In this document: in pieces, positions 1-7,400 of the stretch
How positions within the stretch are numbered: position 1 is the stretch's first letter
How the letters are laid out: each line of letters starts with the position of its first letter
Assembly (NCBI GenBank): GCA_016191815.1
Contig: JACPVI010000074.1
Location: 1 to 64,000, forward strand
Direction of reading: 5' to 3'
DNA length: 64,000 nt
From: Myxococcales bacterium
GTDB taxonomy: Bacteria > Myxococcota > Myxococcia > Myxococcales > Myxococcaceae
Notes under the pieces: generated by a model
Databases searched by the model: none
Told to the model about the DNA's origin: nothing
What the model saw: only the letters and a program-made list of their open reading frames with translations
Position numbers and translations under genes: made by a program

Positions 1-48
1 ATCGCCAGCTACGAGCTGGCCGTTGAGCATCTGCTCGGCGACGGCTGA
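1..48 (+). CDS. C-terminal end of an unidentified gene entering the window
   Basis: Frame 1 is open from the first base to a TGA at 46-48 and would encode only the last 15 residues of a protein (IASYELAVEHLLGDG). The fragment is too short to assign a family. It may be the true end of an upstream gene or chance. The stretch 49-340 that follows shows no convincing gene: the open frames across it are rich in Arg, Ala and Pro and lack domain motifs. Confidence 0.25.
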   Translation: MASYELAVEHLLGDG

Positions 49-343
49 GGCGTTCGTCAGCCAGCAATGCTCGGCCTCGCTGAGCGGCAGGTCACGGAGT
101 GCGCCTCCGCTCGCTTCGCTCGCTCCGGCGAACGCCGAAGCCCGGGCTCCGCCCAAAACGACCGCATGCAGGCCGTCTCGTCGATTCCCAGCAACTCGGA
201 CTGGATCTCCCTGACCGCCGAAAGTGGATCAGTTTCAGACCACCGCCGAAGGTCTACCCGCGCGCGGCGACGATGAAGACCGCCGGCGGCGTCGAGGTCG
301 TCGGCTTCGATACCTTCCTGCGGCTGCTCGAGGGCGGGCTCTG

Positions 344-505
344 ACGTCGATCGAAGCGCGTATCGTCGGGCGGCGCTTCGAGTGCCGGGCCCAGGTGATC
401 ACCCGCGCCGACGCGGTGAGCTTCGCGCTGATGAAGGCCAGCCGGTGCGAGGCGGCACTGAGCTTCGACCACGACTTCGCCGTCGCCGGATTCACCCTCC
501 GGCGG
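344..505 (+). pseudogene. Remnant of a PIN-domain (VapC-like) toxin
   Basis: One plus-strand frame contains a run resembling the C-terminal third of PIN-domain ribonucleases. TRADAVSFALMKASRCEAAL matches the usual 'D-x-x-S-F-x-x-M' helix and is followed by SFDHDFAVAGF, the conserved 'x-F-D-x-x-F-x-x-A-G-F' ending (about 401-493). The N-terminal PIN residues (the first catalytic Asp and the Glu) are absent upstream in this frame, no plausible start precedes it, and the frame runs on into unrelated sequence. This looks like a decayed toxin gene; no intact VapB-like antitoxin is visible. A short open frame just before it (272-344, MKTAGGVEVVGF...) could be a leftover of the partner, but I cannot identify it. 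Confidence 0.45.
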
Positions 506-626
506 GGGCGCGGTACGGTTCGTCCCAGGTTACTTCGAGGAGCTACCGCACTGACCGGCGGCGTGCGGGAAGCGCAAGCAGCGGCTGGGAGCAAGGGGCT
601 GACTGTGTGAGAGCAACACGCGCGGC

Positions 627-1163
627 TCACCGACCGATCAGCGCCTGGAGGCGATCGGCGATGCCAAGCTTGTGTGCCCAGTGGCGGAGGTACTGCTTGT
701 CCAGCTCGGCCTGGAAGGCGTCCTTGATCGCGATGGCATCATCGAGGTCGGATGGCCGGTTCGCCTCGAGCTTCATCAGCAGGAGGTCCTCCACGGTCGC
801 GACGGGCAACTCCACCCCGAGCAGGCGCTCACGAGTCGCGCGGGAGAGCACGGACTCGGACATCGGGTCATCAGCGAACAAAAGATCGACTCTCGCCCCC
901 TCCGGCCCAAAGAGCTGGACCAGGCCTCCGGGCAGGAAGTCGCGCGTGCGCTGGGGGTCGAAGGTGTAGCCATGGTCGCGGGCGAGATCCAGCAACGCCT
1001 GTTCGGTCCCCGCGGGCACTGCCACCATCACGTCGAGGTCCACCGTGGGTCGCCGCCAGACGCGCGCCACCATCGCCATTCCGCCCACCAGCGCCGCGGG
1101 TCGTCCCCACGCAGCGAGGAATCGCGCCAGACACTCCAGGGCTTGCGCCGAGGGCGGCGTCAT
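627..1163 (-). CDS. Nucleotidyltransferase-fold protein (AbiEii/DUF6036-like), possible toxin of a two-gene unit
   Basis: 178 residues. The N-terminal half shows the minimal nucleotidyltransferase signature: LVGGMA (Gly27-Gly28), then TVDLDV with Asp42 and Asp44, and a third carboxylate at Asp93 in ARVDLLFAD. These are the three metal-binding positions expected for nucleotidyl transfer. The C-terminal part (VATVEDLLLMKLEA... then a helical end) is typical of AbiEii-like and related proteins. The chosen ATG (1161-1163) overlaps the stop of the upstream small gene in an ATGA arrangement, so the two are translationally coupled. Proteins of this family are often toxins of type IV-like or MNT/HEPN-like systems, but here the partner is neither HEPN nor a recognisable AbiEi, so a toxin role is inference. 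It lies in an accessory patch beside a PIN remnant and a broken ATPase. Confidence 0.7.
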   Translation of the reverse strand: MTPPSAQALECLARFLAAWGRPAALVGGMAMVARVWRRPTVDLDVMVAVPAGTEQALLDLARDHGYTFDPQRTRDFLPGGLVQLFGPEGARVDLLFADDPMSESVLSRATRERLLGVELPVATVEDLLLMKLEANRPSDLDDAIAIKDAFQAELDKQYLRHWAHKLGIADRLQALIGR

Positions 1164-1393
1164 CGGGCGGTCGTTCTCAGCGACCGGAAGCGGGCGAGCA
1201 TCTGAAGCCACAGCTCCGGCGGCTCGTCCCGGCCCCCGCCAGCAGGAATGGCGCGCTCGGCGGCGATCGCGTCGCACACCTGGCCGAGAAGAGCAGCGCC
1301 CCGGGCTCGCTGGTCGGGTGTCAAGAGGTGCGCCTCGTCGTGTGCCAAGGAGGCGCGCATCCTTCCGAGCAACTGTCGGCGACGCTCGTTCAA
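1160..1393 (-). CDS. Small helical partner of the nucleotidyltransferase (unknown family)
   Basis: 77 residues if started at the TTG at 1391-1393 (NERRRQLLGRMRASLA...); an ATG a few codons later is an alternative start. The protein is predicted mostly helical and Arg/Ala/Leu-rich, with HDEAHLLTPDQRARGAALL and a Trp-containing tail (LWLQMLARFRSL). Its TGA (1160-1162) overlaps the ATG of the nucleotidyltransferase gene, the typical layout of an antitoxin or accessory gene followed by its effector. I do not recognise the family. A TATACT hexamer on the minus strand (1402-1407) lies only about 10 bases upstream of the TTG, so the message may be nearly leaderless; no good -35 box is seen. Confidence 0.55.
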   Translation of the reverse strand: MNERRRQLLGRMRASLAHDEAHLLTPDQRARGAALLGQVCDAIAAERAIPAGGGRDEPPELWLQMLARFRSLRTTAR

Positions 1394-1425
1394 TGACCCC
1401 AAGTATAGGAGATGGGCTCGCCGGG

Positions 1426-2493
1426 ATGGAACGCACGCAGGAAGGCAGCTCCCCAAACGGTTTGCCGCGGCCCGAACTGCCGCGCCTGCTGAAGCCGCCG
1501 CGGCAGAGCTTCTTCCTCTTCGGGCCACGCGGAACGGGCAAGAGTACGTGGGTGCGGCAGCACTTCCCCGGGGCGAAGCGGATCGACTTGCTCGCCGAGG
1601 GACTCTTCCTCGAGCTCTTGCGCCGGCCTGAATCGTTCGGCGACCGGCTGCGGGCGCTGCGCCCGCACACATGGGTGTGCGTCGACGAAGTGCAGCGGCT
1701 GCCTTCGCTCCTCAACGACGTGCACCGCTTCATCGAGGAGCGGGACCTGCGCTTCGCGCTGGCTGGGTCGAGCGCGCGAAGGCTGCGGCGCGGCGGAGTG
1801 AACCTGCTCGCCGGGCGCGCCTTGCGCAAGAGTCTCTACCCCTTCCTGCCGTTCGAGCTGGAGGGCCGGTTCGCGCTCGAGGACGCGTTGCGCGCCGGGA
1901 CCCTGCCGGTCGTGCTCGCTTCCGAGCGGCCGGACGAGACGCTTCGCGCCTACGTCCAGAGCTACCTCAAGGAGGAGGTTCAGGCGGAGGCGCTGGTCCG
2001 CAACCTCCCCGGCTTCGCACGGTTCCTTCCGGTGGCGGCGCTGATGCATGGGCAGACCGTCAACGTGTCCGGGCTGGCGCGGGACTCCGGCGTCTCGCGT
2101 ACGACCGTCGACGAGTACGTGTCGATTCTCGAGGACACGCTGCTGGCGTGGCGGCTGCCTGGATTCGAAGCGAAGCTGCGCGTGCGCGAGCGAAAGCACC
2201 CGAAGCTGCATTGGATCGACCCTGGCCTGGTGCGCGCCGCCAAGGGGCAGCGCGGGCGTCAGCTGCAACGCCGCCCTCAAGGTGTGCGAGCAGCCCTGCT
2301 CCCGACTCGTCAGTTGACCACCGCCCCGCAAGCCAGGCCTCCCTGGCCGTCGGGAAGGCAGCGTAGGCCGGTGCAGCAGTCTCTGTCGGCGGAGCAGCCG
2401 GCGCCGAAGGCGACGCAGCCGGCGTCCGGCCCTCCCGCGTCGGCCGCGCCAGCGTCCGGTGGCAGTGGAGGAACGCCGCAGCGGTATTGCTGA
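1426..2493 (+). pseudogene. AAA_14/DUF4143 ATPase, C-terminus lost
   Basis: The first ~276 residues (1426-2253) are a clear ATP-binding protein of the AAA_14/DUF4143 family. Walker A is GPRGTGKS (residues 33-40), Walker B is WVCVDEVQ (83-90), the sensor-like ALAGSSAR is at 111-118, and the DUF4143 region contains YVQSYLKEEV, a winged-helix stretch (SGLARDSGVSRTTVDEYVSIL) and the family's PKLHWIDPGLVRAAKG. After that the family normally continues with a ~100-residue nuclease-like end ('...E..V...L'). Here the frame instead runs into low-complexity sequence and then antisense across the neighbouring lipoprotein gene to a stop at 2493. The join at about 2250-2310 therefore looks like a deletion or recombination scar. 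The start could also be the ATG at 1393. Divergent from the small gene above. Confidence 0.7.
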
Positions 2494-3704
2494 TCTGGAT
2501 GCAGCAGGCACCGTCCGGAGCAACACTGGGTCGGGTCCGCGCAGGACGTCCCATCTGCACGGCAGGCGGTGCCGGTCAGGCAGCGCTTCGGGTACGCGGT
2601 CTCGCCCGGAGGAGCCGGAGGCCGGTCGCACCTGGGCGCCCCGCCGTCCGCGGACGAGCAGCACTCGAGATCGGTCTCACATAGCTCGCCCTCGGGCAGG
2701 CAAACGCGCGGCGACGCCGAGGACCGCGGATCGCCTTGCTTCCGGCAACGGAGCACGCCTTGCGCGTCCGCCTCGCACTGCCCGGAGCAGCATTCGTAGC
2801 CGGCTCGGCAGATCTCGCCGAATTCGTTGAGCGCGGCTTTGGGTGTGGAGACCGGGCCGGAGGTGCGGCACCCGCCGATAGAGAGGCAGCGCTTGAAGCC
2901 CGTCACGTCGCGGTCGCACTTTCCGCTGCAGCACTCGATGTCTGTCTGGCAGGGCTCGAAAGTCGGCAGGCACCAGCCCAGTGAGGCGCAGTACCCCGCG
3001 GCGCAGGTCAGGCCACAGCACGCCGATGGAGAGCTGCAAGGCTCTCCGCGCGGCCGGCAGACGGTGAGGATCCGGCACTTCTGATCGGAGCCGCACAGCG
3101 AGCTGCAGCACGCCGAGTCCGTAGCGCACGAGTCGCCCGCGACCTTGCAGGCCGCGCCGGCGCCCTGGCAGAGGCCGTTGGCGCAGGTGCCCGAACAGCA
3201 GTTGAAGTCCGCGGTGCATGGCTCATTCGAGCCGCGGCAGCCGCCGGAGCCCGGCTGGCAGGTCCCCGAGCACCGATTCGAGCAGCACTCGGAGGAAGCG
3301 CCACAGCTCGCTCCCGTCGCCGCACAGCCGCCTGACGCCGCGCACTGGGCGGCGCCCCCATCTGCCCGGCACGCCAGGCTGCAACAGTCGACCGCGGCTC
3401 CGCACTCGGCGCCGGTGGCGGCGCAGCGGCGCTCCACGCAAGTGCCGGACCCGCCATCCGGGATGCTGCAGGCTCCCAAACAGCACTGCGATGGGGAAGA
3501 GCAGGGTGCGCCCAGGGGTCGGCAGGCGACTCCCGCATCGCCGCCGGCGTCCGCCGGGCCCTGATTCCCGCTGTCCGGAGAGCCGTTGCCCCCATCCGTT
3601 CCGCCGTCGACCTCGGGTGCGCCGCCGTCTTCCGAGACCGTCTCCGGCGAGCAGCGGCAACCAGCCGCCAGGACGGCTCCGAGAAGAAGCGCGGCGGCCC
3701 TCAT
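2310..3704 (-). CDS. Lipoprotein with eleven tandem six-cysteine (cystine-knot-like) modules
   Basis: 464 residues. A lipoprotein signal peptide ends in LAAGC (lipid-modified Cys16), followed by a Gly/Asp/Pro-rich linker to about residue 60. The rest is eleven consecutive modules with the pattern C-x6-C-x5-CC-x3(ish)-C-x(n)-C, for example CRGSNEPCTADFNCCSGTC. The spacing varies mainly in the last two intervals, and module eight has a long first interval. The order C-C-CC-C-C is that of knottin/inhibitor-cystine-knot peptides, so each module is probably a small disulfide-bonded knot; this fold is inference. The gene is the last of the pilus-associated operon, 71 bases after a small lipoprotein, and is probably on the cell surface or facing the periplasm. 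Asp/Gly-rich linkers and Cys-rich repeats of this kind are common in Myxococcota lipoproteins of unknown function. Confidence 0.8.
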   Translation of the reverse strand: MRAAALLLGAVLAAGCRCSPETVSEDGGAPEVDGGTDGGNGSPDSGNQGPADAGGDAGVACRPLGAPCSSPSQCCLGACSIPDGGSGTCVERRCAATGAECGAAVDCCSLACRADGGAAQCAASGGCAATGASCGASSECCSNRCSGTCQPGSGGCRGSNEPCTADFNCCSGTCANGLCQGAGAACKVAGDSCATDSACCSSLCGSDQKCRILTVCRPRGEPCSSPSACCGLTCAAGYCASLGWCLPTFEPCQTDIECCSGKCDRDVTGFKRCLSIGGCRTSGPVSTPKAALNEFGEICRAGYECCSGQCEADAQGVLRCRKQGDPRSSASPRVCLPEGELCETDLECCSSADGGAPRCDRPPAPPGETAYPKRCLTGTACRADGTSCADPTQCCSGRCLLHPDQQYRCGVPPLPPDAGAADAGGPDAGCVAFGAGCSADRDCCTGLRCLPDGQGGLACGAVVN

Positions 3705-3775
3705 GATCTCTCTGCTGCCCGCGGGACTGGGTGAGCGGCGCGCCTCCCGTGCTCTGGCCGCTGCCCCTCCGCCCG

Positions 3776-4414
3776 CTATTCGGGTTCTACCGGGCGCCCC
3801 CTGCGGTGCCGGTCTGGGTGGACCTCGGTCATCACGTAGTCCACGTTCCCTGGGCGGATTCCCATCACTCGGTCGTTGGCTACGGTGAAGACAAGAGGCT
3901 TGAGGTCCCCGCGGCAGTCGGGCAGCACCTGGAAAACCTCGGTGGTCGGCCCTCCCCGCTCGCCCTTGTGCCAGGTCTGCCGCACCAGGCAGCTCCCGTA
4001 GGCGTCCACCAACTCCTGGCGGAGGGTGCCGACCTTCACCTCTTCCACCTTGCGCACCTGCTCCGGCTCCTTGGGAGGCGGGCCCGCCATCACCACCCGG
4101 CCGGCGTGTACCGGGTTCCTGATCTCCGGCGGCGGAGGCGTGGTGCGGGTGTGCTCGGTCAGCCGCCGCTTGGCCCGGATGTACGCCACCAGCTTCTGCG
4201 CCTCCTCGCGGTTGGCCGCGCTCGGCGGCAGCGACTCGAGCTGCCGCGCGATCTCCAGCACGTCGTCCAGCATGTAGGCGTCGTCGCCGTGCTGCAGCTC
4301 CAGCCCGGTCAGCCGGAGCCGCAGCTCGTCGTAGGTCACCGGAGGCGGACCGGACTCGCGCGTGCTGCACGCCGTCCACAGGCACAACAGCGCCAGCGCC
4401 GTTACTTTCCGCAT
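3776..4414 (-). CDS. Small lipoprotein of the pilus operon (unknown function)
   Basis: 212 residues. The signal peptide ends with the lipobox LWTAC (Cys16). No known domain is recognised. The middle is helical and charged, with a Pro-rich stretch (TRTTPPPPEIRNP), and the C-terminal half has two cysteines (GSCLVRQTW and LPDCRGDL) that could form a disulfide. The start ATG lies inside the end of pilY1 (stop at 4402), a 13-base overlap that indicates co-translation with PilY1. That linkage suggests a role in pilus tip display or biogenesis, which is inference only. Confidence 0.75.
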   Translation of the reverse strand: MRKVTALALLCLWTACSTRESGPPPVTYDELRLRLTGLELQHGDDAYMLDDVLEIARQLESLPPSAANREEAQKLVAYIRAKRRLTEHTRTTPPPPEIRNPVHAGRVVMAGPPPKEPEQVRKVEEVKVGTLRQELVDAYGSCLVRQTWHKGERGGPTTEVFQVLPDCRGDLKPLVFTVANDRVMGIRPGNVDYVMTEVHPDRHRRGRPVEPE

Positions 4415-7400
4415 GCCGCGCTCGCTCCTGAGACGTGCCGGCACCGGTGCTCGGCCGGCGACAGCTCGAGTTGATACACCGACTGCACCATGTCCGTCTC
4501 GGTCGCGGTGCCGCCTCCCTTGGGGTTCGAGCCGGGGCCGGTGCCCACCGGCGTATAGACGACCTTCCCGTTCACTACCGAGCGGACCACCTCCATCGTC
4601 GGAGGCGTCACCAGGGTGGTGCGCTCGATGTACCGGTTGAAGCCACCGTCGAGCAACATCATGAAGCCCGCACAGTCGGCCTTGCCGGTGATCACCTCGG
4701 CCTGCACCTGGCGGGCGGGGTGCTCGCCTCCCGGCACCGGGCATTGCCCGCCGTCGGACGCGGCGCCCCGCATGGTGTCCCAGAGCACGCAGGCAGAGGT
4801 GAGGCTCACCGAAGGCGCCACCGCCGAGGGCGCCGCGGTGCGCTCGTCGATGCTGTCGTACGTGAGGAACCAGCCCGCGCCCAAATCGGTGCCATAGGTG
4901 CCGCTGGGCGTGGACTCGGTGCCCAAGTCCGCCAGGTTGGTCTCGGTGAGCCGCCGGCTGTCGTAGACGTTGGCCGAGGCGGTGTCATTGAAGATCTTCA
5001 GAGGCAAGGGCGCCGCGCCGACCTGGTGTTGCCGCCCGAAGGTGTGCACCTGGTAGAACTTGTGCTTGGCCACCGAGCCGAGCGCGGAGTTCTTGTACTC
5101 GATCACGCCGGTGGTGAAATTCTCTTTCTCCGTCTTGCACTCCAGCTTCCCGTTGTCGACCTTGCACTCGTACTTGGCCTCGAGCTTCAGCTCGGACGGG
5201 CCGACCGTGCTGCCGCTCGGGCAATCCTTCACCTTGATCTTCAGCTTGAGCTTGCTGTTGGTGCAGCTTCCCGGGCACGCCGCCAGGCAGCCCAAGGGTG
5301 GGGGGGCCAAGTAGAGGGCGTCTTCGCAGGCGTCCTCGCCAGCGCAAGCAGGGCAGGGGGCCTGGCCATTGCACATCGTATCGGTGCACTTGTCCTCGCA
5401 GCCGTCCTCCCAGGTTTTCTTGCAGGCGCCGTCGACGCAGGGCTTGTTCTTGTACTCCAACTCCTCGATCGACCCGTCGTCCCACTCCGACTCGAATTTG
5501 ATCTCGCCGGAAGGAACGTTCTTCGACTCGTACTTCGCCTCGATCTCGCACCCCATCTGGATGCAGGTGCTCAAGGAATCGAACGAGCACTCGCCGCCGT
5601 TGCGGTGCAGCACCGCGGCGCGATCGCCGGTGCCGAAGAAGGTCCTCACCATGCCGGTGGTGAGCTGCAGCGTGTTCGAGGTGATGTAGGAGATCGGCCG
5701 GCGGTTGGTCTCGGTCGCGCCGGCGCCCTTCTCCGACTGGAAGGCGCGGGCGAAGCGCCAGTTGGTCACCTTGCCGCTGGTAAGTGCGCCCGGCTCGTAG
5801 AATCGAGCCGTCCAGAGGTTGCTACCCATGTCGCCGAAGGTGGCGGTGTCGAAGTAGCCGTCGAAGAAGGTGCTGTTCCCCATCTCGCCGGGGCCGATGT
5901 CGAGCATCGCCATGCCCGAGGCGATCGGGTATGCGAGCTTGTTGGTCATCGCATTGCCCTCGGCGAAGAACTCCCGCCACAGCTCGGCGCCGGTCCAGAC
6001 GTCGAGCATGCCGAAGCCGCGGCCGCGGACCATCGCCCGGTCGTAGCCGCCGTTGAGCATCGCCACCCACCGCTCCTCCACCGCCTTGGAGGCGTTGCTC
6101 CAGCTCCCGGCGCTGTAGGTGCGGTAGTTGAAGGTGAACCCGCCGGTCTTTTCGAGCAGGACCGGGCCGATGGGAGGCGGCTTGGGGAAGAAATTGCTCC
6201 AGGTTTCGCCCACGGTGCCCACGTCGGTGTCGCACGGCTGAGGCCACATCCACCGGAAGGAGGGCTTCGGCTTGGCCGGAGCAGTGAAGTCATCGGTGCT
6301 CCTGGTCACGTCGAGGGCGAAGAAGTGCTGTCCTCCGCGCCGCTCGCCGGTCACCACCATGGTGCGGTACTCCCCGGACTCCTTCACCCCGTCGGTGTCG
6401 GTGTCGACCCACACTTCACGGACCATCGGCGTTCCGTCGACGAAGTAGGCGTGCCGGTCGAAGTTGTGCTTGAGCGCGGGCAAGAGGTCGGGAGGGATGA
6501 AGGCCCAAACTTCCTTCCCCTCACCGTTCTCGTATTCCAGGTTTCCGGTGAGGGCGTTGCGTGTCTCTGGGCTCTTCGCGGCGCCCGAGTCGAAGGCGTG
6601 GAGGAAGCCTCCGTTCGAGCCGATCAGCACCAGGCGGTGCCGCCCCTCGCACTTCGCCGCCCCGCACGGGCCGTTGGCCGCGGTGACGAAGTCCTTGTAG
6701 GCCGCGCTCGCCACCGAGTGCACCCGCTTCCCCTCGAAGGTGAACAGCGACTTGAGGCACTGCCGCGAGTCACAGCTCGCCTCCTGCCGCGGGGGCTCGA
6801 GCACCACCGGTGAGGAGTGGAACACGTCCTGGAAGATCCAGCTCCGCTTCTTGGTGCGGAAGCTGGGATCGGGATCGTTGGATCGCTTCCCCCGGTAGTA
6901 TTCGATGATCACCTTGGCGCAGTCGGTGCCCCAGGAGGTCTTCGCGGGCGAGGTGATGCCCAGCTTGTCGTAGAGCGGCCCGCACACCGTGTCGTCGGTC
7001 ACGTCGTCGCTGATGCCCATGTAGGGCGCGAGGGTGGCCGCGTTCGCAGTCGAGAACTCGCGCATCGTGTCCGAGGCGTCGAGCTTGTCGTCGGTGTTGC
7101 TGTCGGTGACCGTCCAGATGTTCCGGCCGTCGGGCCCGGTGGTGTTGGTGAGCACGTCGCCCGCCTCCCAGATGGGGTTGGCCGGGGTGGTGGTCCCCTT
7201 CTTCACGAACAGGCCCGTTTCGGGGTCCTCCTCGACCACGGCGCCGTCCGCGTCCTTGTAGAAGAAGGTTTCGCACAAGCCGTCCTCGTCGAGGTCCTTG
7301 GCGTGCCGGGGAGCGGCGGTGGTGGTCTGGCAGCCGTTGGTGAACTCGCTCTCGATGTCGAAGCGGTACAGGTAGCCGCGCCAGAGATCCTTGGAGAGGC

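Noticed and set aside
1-340. Possible insertion-sequence end around AAGTGGATCAGTTT (225-240)
   Set aside because: A resemblance to IS21-like intergenic ends was considered, but no transposase fragment or terminal repeats could be found in the window.
627-1829. Long 400-residue reading frame covering the nucleotidyltransferase
   Set aside because: The first ~220 residues are Arg/Ser/Pro-rich and antisense to the ATPase gene; real similarity starts only at the ATG at 1163.
4435-6813. Plus-strand open frame of nearly 800 codons antisense to pilY1
   Set aside because: Composition (Gly, Ala, Val, Leu, His, Arg) is that of a high-GC shadow; no domain motifs, while the opposite strand has clear PilY1 features.
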